Positions 28,501 through 38,710 of a stretch of 64,000 bases of DNA are shown here, piece after piece. Numbering within the stretch: position 1 is the first letter of the stretch; the number at the start of each line of letters is the position of its first letter. Origin of the DNA: Gonatopus flavifemur. Its lineage: Eukaryota; Arthropoda; Insecta; Hymenoptera; Dryinidae. A program made the position numbers and the translations under genes. The notes under the pieces are model-generated. The model did not search any database. It was not told where the DNA came from and worked only from the letters and a program-made list of their open reading frames with translations. Where the stretch lies: positions 14,384,001 through 14,448,000 of the forward strand of contig JAFFJZ010000003.1 of assembly GCA_018340375.1 (NCBI GenBank). Reading direction: 5' to 3'.

Positions 28501-31085
28501 TTGCTATCCATTAATGGATTGTTACATTGGATGCTTTTATTCATATTGAAATCCAGTTATTTTCTCATTATTCTTATTCAGTCCTATTTGATTCCCCCAT
28601 TCCTAACGTTCTCTTATTTTCGCCAATTAGAATTGATTCATAGCATGGCGTAAGCATCCTGGTAGGTTGCACAAACTATACGATTGAATCGCAAGATCTG
28701 CGTCATTTATAAACACACATTACACGATATACTGGATATATTTTACAACATCAAATGATTTCACGTGTCCGTTTTTAGGTCAATAATTGCTGTGAATTTA
28801 TTTCCGCCTACCAGTGCTGTTGATAGCGGCTTGATATTTCTTTAATGCTGTTCATGGCAATAAAGGGTTAATATTGTCTGACGATATCAACAGGTGCTAT
28901 TTTACTATATGGTTGGGTCAAGGAATCGGATGGGACTGTTCGTACTCGACTTATAATAAAAAGATTCAGAATTGAATGTAGTTGAAGGCTGAGTTGATCA
29001 CATAACTTACGGTTATAAACTAAATTTTCAATATTATACAAAAACCCAATGAATATCATTCATATTCGAATTACATCATTTTCATATCAATCTTTTTATT
29101 TTATATGACATTTATGGATTTGAATGCTTACCATATTTCCAATGATTCTCATCTGCATTCGAGATCTGTTGCGTCGCGATAACCGCAGATGGAAAATCAA
29201 ATGGAAAAATGGTCATTACATGATTCTATGAATACTTCTATATCATAATATGTTCCCATATTCTTTCACCGTTGTAGTATCTACTGGCAGCATCACAGAT
29301 GTGGATCGACGGGCATTGGTATGTACCACAGCCCCATACTACTACAGGCGAATTAGCATGGTTTGTAGCTTGTTTTGTCGCATCCTTTATAGATATCATC
29401 GATCACAGCACTGCTATTCGATAATCATACTGTTTCAGACTCCCCCTCGTTATTCTGGGGTTTTATATTTAACAAGGGATTCGGAGTAAAATGCATGCAG
29501 AACGTGATTCAAAAATACATAAATTATGAAAAATCATGTTACTCTAACAAATCTGTTATTATCAAAATTCAATGCATTTACTCGATCTATCTGTTACTGA
29601 GTGGATAAGATCAATGGTTTGAGAGAAAACTCGTTTGATCGATGAATGATAAAGATCATTAATGCTTTAAATTTCAATAAAGAATACATTATATTCATTT
29701 ACGGAAAGGTTTGAAAATAATTTGAAGTTGATGTGCTGTTAAAAGATTTTACAAATCTTCTTTGAAATAGTCCAGAATTTATTCCCAATCGTCAAAATCC
29801 TAATATCCTATTATAATAAGGTACTTATTTTGTTTATGGAAAGAATTCAATGCTGTTGCGAGAGGAGTGAACAAGAGATGGATATTTATACAGTAAATAA
29901 ATTACAATCAAATAAAATCTTATGTACATAAAAAGAACGATTGTAAATACAAAAGCACTAACTGCAAGGAACTAAATTCATTCAACATTGTATATATTTT
30001 GCATCATGCATGCTTGTTTTTGTCCATGTACATATTTTAACAGTATCCTTTGGATTTTGATACATTATTTTTTATTATAAAACATAATAAATTCAAACGT
30101 ATCTCACTATGCACCGAAGTGACTTTTAACAGCACCTTGTTTGTTTATTTGTTTCATTACGTGCATGCATTATATACAACGTATTTTATGATGAATTTTC
30201 ATGAATTTGAATGTAGATTTGGAAATGTTTTTTTCATTGCATCAAGCACACGGAATTCATCATTGTTAAACATGATATATCTATATATACATCATAATAA
30301 TCAATAAGTTGAATTGACTGAATTCGTTTTTTTAATAATTTTTTATCACTCTTGATCCATTGAAAGAAGAAATGTATTTCTCTTCATGAAAATCAGTATA
30401 TATTTCATTGTTTCCATCGTCATCTATTGGCGCAATAATTTTTCTCGTGTAATTACTTGAATATTCAACCCTCTTATGATAAAAAAAGATTGGATTCCTC
30501 AGCAATACATCTGTTCGACGTATTACTGTAGAGTTCATAATTTTTGGAATTGTTATTGCTTCAGAAGAATCATAAGCATATTTTAATTGATGTGCAATCC
30601 AAGTATGTTCTAACATTGTAATTTTTATGTAGAATGATGGTGGAATTTTACCGTCATCCACGACATACACAGGAGGCCTAGGATCAGTTACCGGAGTTCA
30701 TGGTGGACATCATGTGAGAAGATCCCTCCCGGATATGGGTGCAGCTCCAACCGAACCACCGAAATTATATCCTTATCATTTACTCGTAATCACCAATTAT
30801 AGACTGCCCGCTGACGTTGATCGTTGTAATCTTGAAGTAAGTGAAGATCTTGAAGAAAATGAGGATTAGTCAGATATTACAAAACAAGCCATAGTTAGCT
30901 GATTAACAAAAAATTTTCTACCATCACAGATAAATTCAGAATCAGAAATACATGTGAATTATTCTTTTCAGCGACATCTGTCGGATGCAGAATTTGAGGC
31001 AGTCCTCGGACACTTGCGGACGGAATTCTATCGGTTGCCCCAATGGCGTCGTAATGAACTCAAACGTCGTGCACGGTTATTCTAA
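10433..31085 (+). CDS. Unc-115: Unc-115/abLIM actin-binding LIM protein (16 coding exons)
   Basis: Adaptor linking LIM-domain partners to F-actin; in flies and worms the family acts in axon guidance and lamellipodia. Exons: 10433-10535, 20681-20841, 20930-21095, 21529-21766, 21856-22177, 22708-22779, 23218-23404, 23662-23924, 24141-24402, 24622-24708, then 26621-26721 or 27266-27363, then 27562-27631, 29278-29318, 30633-30836, 30972-31085. All joins keep frame with GT-AG sites if only one of exons 11/12 is used, giving 796 or 795 aa. Domains: LIM1 about residues 39-88, LIM2 98-151, LIM3 182-232, LIM4 241-293, a Ser/Pro-rich linker, the abLIM anchor region about 417-620, and a villin headpiece about 730-795 ending in RRARLF. 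The ATG has an in-frame TAA at 10418-10420. Recognition is from remembered family features, not a search. Other first exons are possible but not seen. Confidence 0.93.
18110..18129. repeat. (AT)n microsatellite
   Basis: Twenty bases of near-pure alternating AT in Unc-115 intron 1. Confidence 0.9.
19345..19413 (+). repeat. pre-miRNA-sized imperfect hairpin in intron 1
   Basis: The left arm GGAGAATAAAGTGCATGCCA and the right arm (inverse GGAGGAATAAAGAACATGCC) pair over about 24 bases with a one-base bulge and three mismatches. The loop is about 20 bases. Size and shape suit a microRNA precursor. The same shape is also common among degraded fold-back transposons, which are frequent here. Confidence 0.35.
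19632..20264. mobile_element. TA-flanked element with TGATCA palindrome array
   Basis: 633 bp. The ends are inverse: GCC(TC)CCGTGAAAAAAT on the left, GCCCGTGAAAAAAT on the minus strand at the right. TA flanks both sides. The interior is packed with roughly fifteen degenerate copies of a palindromic word near GCTGATCAGGC / GCATGATCACG in both orientations. No open frame of note. TA flanks fit a Tc1/mariner-like origin, as inference. Confidence 0.6.
20681..20841 (+). CDS. Unc-115: Unc-115 coding exon 2 (LIM1)
   Basis: The acceptor is TTGTTGCAG just before 20681 and the donor is GTTAGA at 20842. It encodes a whole LIM domain with the CxxC, HxxC, CxxC and terminal CxxxC-type zinc ligands (CQSC, HIGC, CAQC, then YYCTK). 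The exon ends in phase 0. Confidence 0.95.
20930..21095 (+). CDS. Unc-115: Unc-115 coding exon 3 (LIM2, first part)
   Basis: Starts DYRERWGTKCAGC after a TTTCAG acceptor. It carries the first zinc finger and the HxxC/CxxC ligands of LIM2 (CAGC, HPNC, CQRC). The final ligands lie in exon 4. It ends in phase 1 at a GTGAGA donor, after an 88-bp intron on its left. Confidence 0.95.
21529..21766 (+). CDS. Unc-115: Unc-115 coding exon 4 (end of LIM2, LIM3)
   Basis: Completes LIM2 with CHRC, then has an Asn/Ser-rich spacer of about 30 residues. LIM3 follows (CAGC at 182-185, HVWC, CHSC). The last LIM3 ligands are in exon 5. The exon ends in phase 2 inside a lysine codon, before a GTCAGT donor. Confidence 0.95.
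21856..22177 (+). CDS. Unc-115: Unc-115 coding exon 5 (end of LIM3, LIM4)
   Basis: Finishes LIM3 with YCEKD (aspartate as last ligand). LIM4 runs from C241 to C293 (CAYC, HPTC, CTKC, WHPRC). A Gly/Pro/His/Ser tail to residue 330 follows. The exon is in phase 0 at its GTACGA donor. Confidence 0.95.
22708..22779 (+). CDS. Unc-115: Unc-115 coding exon 6 (conserved Ser-rich linker)
   Basis: A 24-codon exon between a TGTATAG acceptor and a GTATGC donor, phase 0 at both ends. It encodes a Ser/Arg-rich segment containing TPSLNGSLCSPYSSL, a linker stretch I recognise from insect abLIM proteins. Its length, divisible by three, would also allow it to be skipped in frame. Confidence 0.88.
23218..23404 (+). 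CDS. Unc-115: Unc-115 coding exon 7 (linker)
   Basis: Starts YYPPRTGSPGLILREYG and contains ISRIYTYSYL, both typical of the abLIM central linker. The donor is GTAAGT, phase 1. It joins in frame to exon 8 through a serine codon. Confidence 0.93.
23662..23924 (+). CDS. Unc-115: Unc-115 coding exon 8 (linker, start of abLIM anchor region)
   Basis: Follows a TTCGCAG acceptor. It encodes a Ser/Arg-rich start, then ALVDALSETRPKSPAG, an acidic stretch, a Pro-rich stretch and PERRRRWSDTYK. Phase 0 at the GTAAAT donor. This is the linker segment leading into the conserved abLIM anchor region. Confidence 0.93.
24141..24402 (+). CDS. Unc-115: Unc-115 coding exon 9 (abLIM anchor region)
   Basis: Starts GVPVSDDEDEID and continues with a charged, probably helical stretch (KLKKEQDELSKIDTGIAKVF) that is highly conserved in abLIMs. 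The acceptor ATTCAAG has a weak pyrimidine tract. The donor is GTAAGT, phase 1. Confidence 0.93.
24622..24708 (+). CDS. Unc-115: Unc-115 coding exon 10
   Basis: An 87-nt exon after a CACACAG acceptor, encoding HARPWEDEDGYSYRSSVGP. It enters and leaves in phase 1 (donor GTAAGT). It is the common partner for either exon 11 or exon 12. Confidence 0.92.
24709..26620 (+). other. Unc-115 intron 10
   Basis: 1.9 kb with the ATTC microsatellite and otherwise AT-rich sequence. It precedes the alternative exon pair 11/12. The pyrimidine- and GT-rich tract just before 26621 (TTTGTGTTTTTGTG...) could bind splicing regulators; that is inference. Confidence 0.7.
25252..25285. repeat. (ATTC)n microsatellite
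   Basis: About eight tandem ATTC units, slightly interrupted near the right end, within Unc-115 intron 10. Confidence 0.9.
26621..26721 (+). CDS. Unc-115: Unc-115 alternative exon 11 (Ser/Pro/Arg-rich)
   Basis: A 101-nt exon after GCGACAG, with a GTGAGT donor. It encodes a 34-residue basic Ser/Pro-rich segment starting VGRSSARSPAPRNYPP. It enters in phase 1 and leaves in phase 0. It therefore fits exon 10 on the left and exon 13 on the right, but not exon 12, which also enters in phase 1. Its GC-rich coding sequence stands out from the surrounding intron. Confidence 0.85.
27266..27363 (+). CDS. Unc-115: Unc-115 alternative exon 12 (Ser/Pro/Gly-rich)
   Basis: A 98-nt exon after TGAAACCAG with a GTAAGT donor, encoding VVSSLRHIPKPGYGLAPRS and a Ser/Gly-rich end. 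Phases 1 to 0, identical to exon 11. With exon 10 on its left it joins in frame; with exon 11 on its left it would shift frame. A weaker acceptor at CCCGAAG before 27295 could allow both to be used, but it would delete the first ten codons. Confidence 0.88.
27562..27631 (+). CDS. Unc-115: Unc-115 coding exon 13
   Basis: A 70-nt exon after CGTCTAG, encoding GDYSFSGMGDKTHSTDF and further Ser/Gly residues. It enters in phase 0, leaves in phase 1 at GTGAGT, and joins exon 14 in frame. Confidence 0.92.
27632..29277 (+). other. Unc-115 intron 13
   Basis: 1.65 kb, AT-rich. It contains one candidate 22-nt micro-exon at 28452-28473, with a good acceptor (CTTCTTCAG) and donor (GTAAGT). No other structure is seen. 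Confidence 0.7.
29278..29318 (+). CDS. Unc-115: Unc-115 coding exon 14 (41 nt)
   Basis: A short exon encoding STGSITDVDRRAL between GTTGTAG and GTATGT. It enters in phase 1 and leaves in phase 0, which lets exon 13 join exon 15 correctly. It is too short to be found by ORF length and is supported by family resemblance and exact phase. Confidence 0.88.
29319..30632 (+). other. Unc-115 intron 14
   Basis: 1.3 kb, AT-rich. The open frame continuing past exon 14 for about 50 codons is judged to be read-through of intron sequence. Nothing else is seen. Confidence 0.7.
30633..30836 (+). CDS. Unc-115: Unc-115 coding exon 15 (pre-headpiece and start of villin headpiece)
   Basis: 68 codons after TTATGTAG, including GVHGGHHVRRSLPDMG and then LYPYHLLVITNYRLPADVD, the first half of the villin headpiece. 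Phase 0 at both ends, donor GTAAGT. Confidence 0.95.
30972..31085 (+). CDS. Unc-115: Unc-115 terminal coding exon 16 (villin headpiece, stop)
   Basis: Encodes RHLSDAEFEAVLGHLRTEFY, then LPQWRRNELKRRARLF and TAA at 31083-31085. This is the F-actin-binding headpiece core, with the usual LPxW and basic C-terminal helix ending in LF. A possible poly(A) signal AATAAA lies at 31261-31266, 176 nt past the stop; the true 3' UTR may be longer. Confidence 0.95.
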   Translation, partial: RHLSDAEFEAVLGHLRTEFYRLPQWRRNELKRRARLF

Positions 31086-34000
31086 CTGTCATTAATTATC
31101 ATACCAGGTTTATTAAAATATGTAACCATTCTGTTACTATATAATATACAGAATGTACATTCCTTCGTATGGAAACAAATGTTGTGCGAATGTTTTAAGA
31201 AATTTAACACGAACGATCGAGTTCAACTTGAATTGCTGGCAATAGTAGCTGATACAATATAATAAAATTCATCAAAAAAGGATATGCAAAAGAAAGGATA
31301 AAGTAGTAGAGCACACCGCTCGTTATTGTTGTCTACATTACCATCAGCACTGCCAATGATTGTCGTCAATTTGTTCTCACGGCAACGAATCAAGAGAAAT
31401 ATATCATCCAATAATTTCTTCAATAAATTGTTATTCACAAATGCAGCTTAGGACGTAATAAAAACCAATCAAAGACAGTCAAATGATTTGCCAAAACAGA
31501 TCAATTCAGTTGAGTACAAACATTGTAACGTCTAAATACATGCTGTCTCATCCGACGATTATGAATATCAGTTAATTTGTTGCGAATAACGATCAATCAA
31601 AACCAGAATTTTAATCAGAACCAACTACATACTGCTATCGATTCTAAGATTTTTTGTTACCAAAATGCAAAAAAAAATTAATTATTTTATATACGTGTAT
31701 ATAAAAGAACAAAATAATTCGTAGACACGTGTTGTCAAAGTAAATTATCACCATCATCCCTATGTTTGACGACTGAACGATAACGGTGTATTTAATCTTA
31801 ATAATATACTTTGAGAAGTAATAATGAAATGGTTATGGTTCCACGAGTACATGAGATGAAAATTTATTTTATGACTTCTGTTTTCTTTTATCAAATGAAT
31901 TTCATTGATCGTGTTCAAATCTTGAATACATCATTACTATATCAAATCTTGAAAATCAAGAAGATAATAATGAAATTAAAAAAAATTGTATTGTACATAG
32001 AGAGAAGAAATTGTTAAAAATGAAAGGATAAATTAATCATCGCAGATTATCAACAACAATATAGAAATGAGATTCTATATATTCGCTTTTATGCTCACAG
32101 TTACGTGCGCTTACTTATTGTAAAACTGTTGACAAAACGAAATATACTACTAATGTAAAAGAGCTATACTTATTGAAAATTAATTTTAATTATTGTTATT
32201 ATATTTTACTACTACGTACGAGCAAAATGAAGAAAAAGATTGAAATGAATTTTACAAATAGGTAGGTTAAAGAGCTTGCCCAACGGCACAAAAAAGGAAA
32301 GCCTTATGCTTTATTATTATCATTTACCCACCTTTGATACTACCCTGAAAAGTCCTATTTCACTTGGTTATACGTCATTGGGTACATACAGCGTTCCCGT
32401 TGAATCTTGATGTATTCTTTGCAGTTGAATATTTATATATAAATTCGAATTTTTATTTGAATTTTATAAGATTTACATTTATAAATGATGTACACAAAAT
32501 TCATCGGATCATCTTGGATATATATTGATGAAATATATGCATTTAAACTATACGCAAATAAAAATCTCTTCTATTCGACGACCACTTTTTGAAGATAGAA
32601 AGTTTTTTCCAACAATCTAGTTCGTTAATTGGGGAACAAATTTTTTGAAACATTTATCGGACATTATTTGAAAATCGATGAATTAGTTTACAGACTTTAA
32701 TCAAAGGCATTCTGGTTGTGACTACGCAATCGAAGGTATGTTAATGCTTCTGCTGGTTCTTGAGAAATCTCAAGCGGCATCTACCAGGTTTTAAAAATTT
32801 AGAACAAGCTTTAGTACGTCGTACAATAAGTGAATGCTTTGAAATGAACATATTATATATACAATATAACCAAACAAATGGAGTATCGCTACCATTTATC
32901 ATACAGTTCGCGTACTGTAAAGATTGTTGTATCAAAAATTATTGTCTTCAACGATTTATTGATCATCATTTGTACATTGTATCGAGTTTGATAATATAAC
33001 TCAATTTCATTAATGTTGAATACTCGAAGTAAAAGTACGAAAGTAGTAGAGAGAGAGAGAGTATAATATCGTAAAATAGCGACATCGTTATCAATGTATA
33101 CAAACTTCCCAATCAAACGTTCATCGTCAGAGGAGAAATGAATACTTTTGGTCAGTCTAAATCGTGTTTTCAAACAAAGACTATTTAGGTTTAAGTGTAA
33201 CGAACAATTTCAATCCTTACTCTTCATTGTTTTATTGTCATGAATTTTACGAGGCATCCTTCTGATAAAATGTTTTTCACAATTCATCGGTAACGGCTTT
33301 CCACCGTGAACGATGTCTCGAAAAAGATAATCAATGAGGAGTATCTTTCACTTCATCACGTGCTTGAACGAAACCAGTTTTTCTTTACAAATGAATTTGT
33401 ATGACACTATAAATTCCAATAAATAACGATTTAATATTCACTGTACGACGTCGTGTTTTTTTCTGAATATCATTCAAATCAATGTTCGTTGCTTTGATCC
33501 ATCTCTTGATTATATGTATGAATTCAGACAGCACAACAGTTCAAGTTAAGTTCATAATAAATACTTCAGAAACTATGAGAATTCATAGAGAATCTTTCAT
33601 GAATACATCAGGGACTCCTGTGCGGTTTTGGAATAGTGTTTCTGAGATTAAAACATATTTTCTAGGAACAGACAATACTTCTTGAATGTGCATACGTTGG
33701 AAACTTTTGAAATGTTTTGAATATCGTATCGATTTGCATTTTGTCTGTAATGACGGAATTCAATAAGACCTACTGAAGTGATCTTATCAAATTCCATTAA
33801 ATCTCATGGAATTTCATAAATATTACTCCGAAGATTCTATATTAGTTGTATTCTCTTAATTCAAAAGTACACTCATTTTGTATACAAAACGTATTCATGT
33901 GTCATTCTTCTTATATCGAATTATTTTTTCTAAATAGAATCAATATAAAAATGAGGTGATTTTAAGAATTTTTGAATGTCCTATAATTGAGAAACTTGAA

Positions 34001-34326
34001 ACGTTGGTTATAAAACCTGAAATGATTCTTTTTGTATGAAACAATGATATAAGGAATTTATGATCAATAATGCACTTGAAATTTATAATAAATTTATACC
34101 CAAAGTTCAGGAAATTATCTTTAAAGAGTTTTGAGAACACCTGGATTTTAATGAAAATGCAATGATTTTTCGAATGAGTTGATAATTTTGATATAAAAAA
34201 GCGTAGAACGTTGATATAAAAAGGACGGTTAAAAGATATTTTCATCAAGAAGATATAAAATTTCGAAAAATTGATTCCATGTACCATCATGTACTGTTCG
34301 AATTCAAATCATATTTCCCGCGTCAG
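31086..34326. other. Unc-115 3' flank
   Basis: Probably holds the 3' UTR at its left side (AATAAA at 31261). The rest is AT-rich with a (GA)n run at 33048-33061. No gene is recognised. Confidence 0.6.
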
Positions 34327-34424
34327 TGGTACCAACAGTGTAAAGATGCGCCAAGGTGGTGTGCGCAAGTTCTGCGTATTCTTGCACGTCCGAACGTGTG
34401 TCGAGCGCGGCATTTCTCGTTCAG
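34327..34424 (+). other. exon-like GC-rich island of unknown nature
   Basis: 98 bases much richer in G+C than the flanks. It is preceded by TTTCCCGCGTCAG (acceptor-like) and followed by GTGCGT (donor-like). Two plus-strand frames are open through it; one reads WYQQCKDAPRWCAQVLRILA. I do not recognise the peptide. It may be an exon of an unplaced transcript, a non-coding RNA exon or a conserved element. Confidence 0.25.
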
Positions 34425-34716
34425 GTGCGTATTCGAAATCATTTGTAATTTTTTTTTATTTGCATTTTGTACATAATTTATCAATAATCAGTCAAATTGC
34501 AATTTGTTTCATTATTTAACGAAATCAGATATGCTCATAAGAGAAAAATCATAACGAATTTGATAAAATCTGATAACGCAAGACTTGAAGATCTCAAATT
34601 GGCACATTTTGTATATTTTTTAATCGAAATTTCATGACAATTGGATGATAGAAACGGAAGTTATCCGCATGTTAACGATGTTTACGAAATTTCCAAATTT
34701 TGTTTCGAAGCTCAGT

Positions 34717-35040
34717 GCTCACCACTTTCTTCCTTCAATTCCGATTTGTTTGAAATTCACACCATACAACTAACCCCCCGTAAACTGATTATACTACAAG
34801 TTTCATGGCGTTTGGATGATACCGACATGGGGAAAGGCATGCTTTCAAAATATTGTCGAATAATATGAATCGCGAAACAAAAATAGACAGACAAAAGGGA
34901 ACCTGATTTGCTTTTTGTTTACTCCCCCCAATTCCAATGTGCCTGAAATTTGTATCATGTAACTAACATCTCGTAAATCGAATATACTCAGAGTTTCAAG
35001 ACATTCGGATAATATGGATATGGGGAAGGCATGCTTAAAA
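34717..35040. repeat. two diverged direct copies, period about 193 bp
   Basis: The segment with CAATTCCGATTTGTTTGAAA near 34736 recurs as CAATTCCAATGTGCCTGAAA near 34930. Both are followed by matching ACTAAC, CGTAAA, AGTTTCA, GATATGGGGAAGGCATGC-like blocks. This looks like a decayed tandem repeat inside an older transposon. No coding is retained. Confidence 0.6.
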
Positions 35041-35138
35041 AAAATACAGACTCCAAAGGAAAATTTTCCACAGTTTTCAACCGATTTGGATAAAACTTAT
35101 ATGGGACTGAATCTTCCAATTCGGAGAAGTGACTATGA

Positions 35139-35374
35139 CCCTGGTTTAAAAAAACCATTGATTCTCGCCAAATCTCACTAAATTACAGTTGAACTTGGAC
35201 AATGTTCTGGCCGAATCTCATCCAGCAAATGTCAATGAGATTTGGTCGGAAAGAACAGTCGATTCTCGCCAAATCTCACTGAATCTGGCCAAATCTCATT
35301 GATTCTCGGACAATGTTCTGGCCAAATCTCATTTAATTTCATTTGTCAGAAGTAATGGATTCTTTTAACCAGGG
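35139..35374. mobile_element. 236-bp CCCTGG element, copy 1
   Basis: Starts CCCTGGTTTAAAAAAACCAT and ends with the inverse of CCCTGGTTAAAAGAATCCAT. GA flanks both sides. The interior repeats the word CCAAATCTCA and its inverse (TGAGATTTGG). It has the same length and structure as the copy at 39711-39946. No open frame. Confidence 0.75.
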
Positions 35375-35484
35375 GAGCGAAGTGTTTCGGAGAAACATCT
35401 CAATTTGGTATGAAATTCGGAGAAATTTCCGAACAAAATCGGAAAAAATCGGAGAAAATTCGGAGAAATATTTCCACCAGGGAT
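35375..35484. mobile_element. remnant with TTCGGAGAAA array and CCAGGG end
   Basis: Several near-copies of TTCGGAGAAA lead into a right terminus TTTCCACCAGGG, matching the ends of the CCCTGG elements. The matching left end is not clear. Copy 1 of the 236-bp element may have landed inside it, because AATTCGGAGAAG also occurs just left of 35139. Confidence 0.45.
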
Positions 35485-35630
35485 TCTGTTGATTCTAATA
35501 AATATTTCTTTGGTATACAGAACGACTAAAATTATACAAGATAAGGGTTGTCGTAGATATACAGAAATTAAACGGTTAGCGGATAATAGACAGGGTTGGA
35601 GGATTTCATCAAACTAGTCATAAGACTGAT

Positions 35631-35737
35631 CCCTAGTAACACACAATCTTCGTCAAACGTTCTGAGAATGTTGGCAGGACGTTTAAATATTCTAGGAACG
35701 TTCGGAGAATATTTTACGCACATTGGTGTTACTTGGG
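35631..35737. mobile_element. 107-bp fold-back element, CCCTAGTAACAC ends
   Basis: The left end CCCTAGTAACACACAATC is the inverse of the right end, CCCAAGTAACACCAATG on the minus strand. Both sides are flanked by AT. The interior has AACGTTC / GAACGTT words and pairs into a long hairpin. Confidence 0.6.
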
Positions 35738-38429
35738 ATATCTTCATGATGATGATACAGAACGAATGAATATTCATTTGACTAGGGTCTTTCTTCAATT
35801 GACGTTTCCTTCAAAGAAATTTGTTGCGTTTGAATTGCTCCATTATCCTTTCCCTTGTTTCATTCATGTAAATCAGTCATGTATTTCTCTGTATGAATAA
35901 AATAAAGTTATACTTTTCAATTTCCTGTCAAAACCAGGGTGGCCCCAGATAATTCCAGATTTTGCAGGACTATTTACACATTCTCCGATCAGTTGAACCC
36001 CATAGATCACAGGAACAGGATGGTAAGTGAATCGTAATAAACCCACGTTTTTTTCTTCATAAAATCATATTTATTGAAATAACATAACATTTTTTCACTT
36101 TACATAATTTCACACAACTTAACGCTCGTTATCCTGCTCAATCACATAGACTTATCACTTACGTTACAATTGTATTTCACAAAATTCTTCTTCCACAAGC
36201 AATTCGATCACATTGTCGTAATTTATACCTCTACTTAATTTTACAATTGAACTTTTCAAAGACAACCTTTTTCAAGAAAAAAACAATGTTATCATCTTCA
36301 TATAAATATGTACACCTTTCTTTCATTTTAATTTATCCAAATTTGCAAATACTGACAATTAAAGCGGAAGCTTTCATTCTTTTTTCTCGAGCTAGCAACC
36401 AAGGTGTGCAGTACACATCTCCCCCCGTACGTAAAATCATTCAAAATTGAAATCACAAAAAGCATGTCGTAATGAACCTTCTCATGATGTGAATTCCAAA
36501 TTCATTCACAAAACCAAAAGTTCCTTCTGCAAATTCGAATACGATTTTCACAAACAATACAAATTCACGAGTTTATTCATTTTTCGATGAAAGCATATTC
36601 ATGATAGTAGAAGTAATAACAGTTCAAATGCTGACGAGAATGCGATATGAAAACAATTCGAGTCCACATGGGGCCTCATGTTTTTCTAATTTCTCAAGTG
36701 TGGGAAAAAAATGTCATAAATTCGTCTTGTTAGCCTGGAAGTCTTATCGTGTTTACACATTGTAAAAATCGTTACACGGATAATTGAATTGTCTTTATAC
36801 ACAAAATAGCATATGAATAGTTGACTGATAATCTATTATCAATGTAACGTTTGTTACAATGTATTCACATTTGTATGTTTAATTATTCCTGTTTTTGTAA
36901 AAATGTTATGTGATTTCATCGACAAAATGACATAGATGTCACTTATAAATAACTTATATCTCAACAAAATCTTAGATCACTACACTGTTTTCTCACTTTG
37001 ACACTGACTAATCGAATCGTTCGAACAATGATGCGTATCAAATCCTCTTTCAAAAAATGTGTGAAATATTTGATATGAATATTTAAATATAAAAAACATG
37101 CATATTTACAATTTTTCATCGAAATGTGAATAGGAAATTGCGGTAATTCTCATATGTATAAATAGCTACAACAAATTTTTCCGTCACTTATCATACATAT
37201 GTTTTCACTCGCTTTACTTTAAAAAAGAAAAAAAAATACCTCATAGGAACCTTGCAGTAGAATCTCATAAAAATTTGTTTCAAGTTTATTCTATCTATCT
37301 ATTGGATGGATAGATAAAATTGCGTGGAATGTTTTTGAGTATATTTGAAAAATAAATTACAAAGTTTATGGACGTATTTCGATTCTCATTCAGATTCCAT
37401 CTCAAATTTGTCTCAAGGTTTTTGGTTTTTATCAGAGGATTAGTTTGTTAGAATTATGATATATGTTTACACGCTTACGACTTATCAATATGTAATATAT
37501 TATTATAATATATATGTACAAGTATGTACTTAGAGTACAATACTAGTCAAAATTTTAGCACAGTCATACCTCAGAAACATTCGATTACATAAAATTAAAT
37601 CCTTGAACGCATTTGTTGTCTTATGTCACTATAACGTAAATTACAAGATGTAATACCTCTTTTCCTTGTAGAAACGAAATAATATAAATACTATATAACA
37701 ATAGTATTTCTCTCGATGAACAAAATGAAACTTCATGTTATTGAACAATTTTTACAACATTGAACATTGAACCAGATATTACGAGGGAATAATGAGTGTC
37801 AATTCTACCACATTCAAAATCGAAACCCATTATTGAATCATCGCCTAATCGCGTCGTGATATCGTATTACATGAACAAGGCAAAGAAATATTGGAAGAGA
37901 AATCTTATATCGCGTTAGGAACTGATCTTGTAAAAATATTTTTTTTCCGTCCAATACTGTTATCCCTAACAAGTATTTAATTACTATTTTAGAAAATTAT
38001 GTCTCTGCTTACAAAATTACAGCCAGGAAGTAGGAATGTTTTTGTGTCGGTCTTCTTATCTAGACATTGATATATCACAATATGTATACTTTTGCTAGTT
38101 ATTAATGTTTATAATTTATTCTTATACTTGGAAAAAAGAGCCCTGTTTCCTTTTGACTATTATTTTTCTTTACTTTTCCATTGATGTGATTTTTGTGTTT
38201 TCAAGTACAGCGTTTCCTACGATTCAAAATTGCAAAAACGATTTATTCAGTATCGAAAAATGTACTCAAAAACACGTTTTGTTTTTTTAAGTAATATCAT
38301 CATAAATCGATACAAACGTTATTATGATTTAGTTTGGAAGAATTCTTAATACTATTGCGATAGAGAAAATTACTTGAGAGAGTAATACGCCTTTATATTT
38401 TCTTTCATTCTTTTTTCAATGTTTTGTGC
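35738..38429. other. intergenic AT-rich stretch
   Basis: No gene, RNA or clear repeat is seen beyond low-complexity AT sequence and a few TATATA runs (for example near 37497-37515). Confidence 0.6.
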
Positions 38430-38710
38430 TAGGGGAGTGCACACGAGACTCGCGTCAAAAACCGGAAAAACAAAACAACCTGGAGGAAAATTTGGATACC
38501 GCAAGTAAAATTAATCAAGATATCTATCGAAATATGCACCGAGGGTTGCACCCAGACGAGACTTGAAGCATATCTTGATTTATTGTTCATCATTTCGTTT
38601 CGTTATGCGAAATATCGAAAATTTATGCGGTTAATATCTCATTGGAACATGTGAGAATCAAGATGATCGATTATTTTTCAGTTTCGAGGAGAATTTTGTG
38701 CGCTTCCCTA
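38430..38710. mobile_element. hAT-like MITE with 8-bp target duplication
   Basis: 281 bp. The ends are TAGGGGAGTGCACA on the left and TAGGGAAGCGCACA (minus strand) on the right. The octamer TTTTGTGC occurs at 38422-38429 and again at 38711-38718, an exact 8-bp target site duplication. TAGGG-type ends with 8-bp duplications are the signature of hAT transposons. There is no transposase frame, so it is non-autonomous. Confidence 0.8.

Noticed and set aside
29319..29372. Open-frame extension after Unc-115 exon 14
   Set aside because: A good GTATGT donor ends exon 14 and joins exactly in phase to exon 15, giving the known family sequence.
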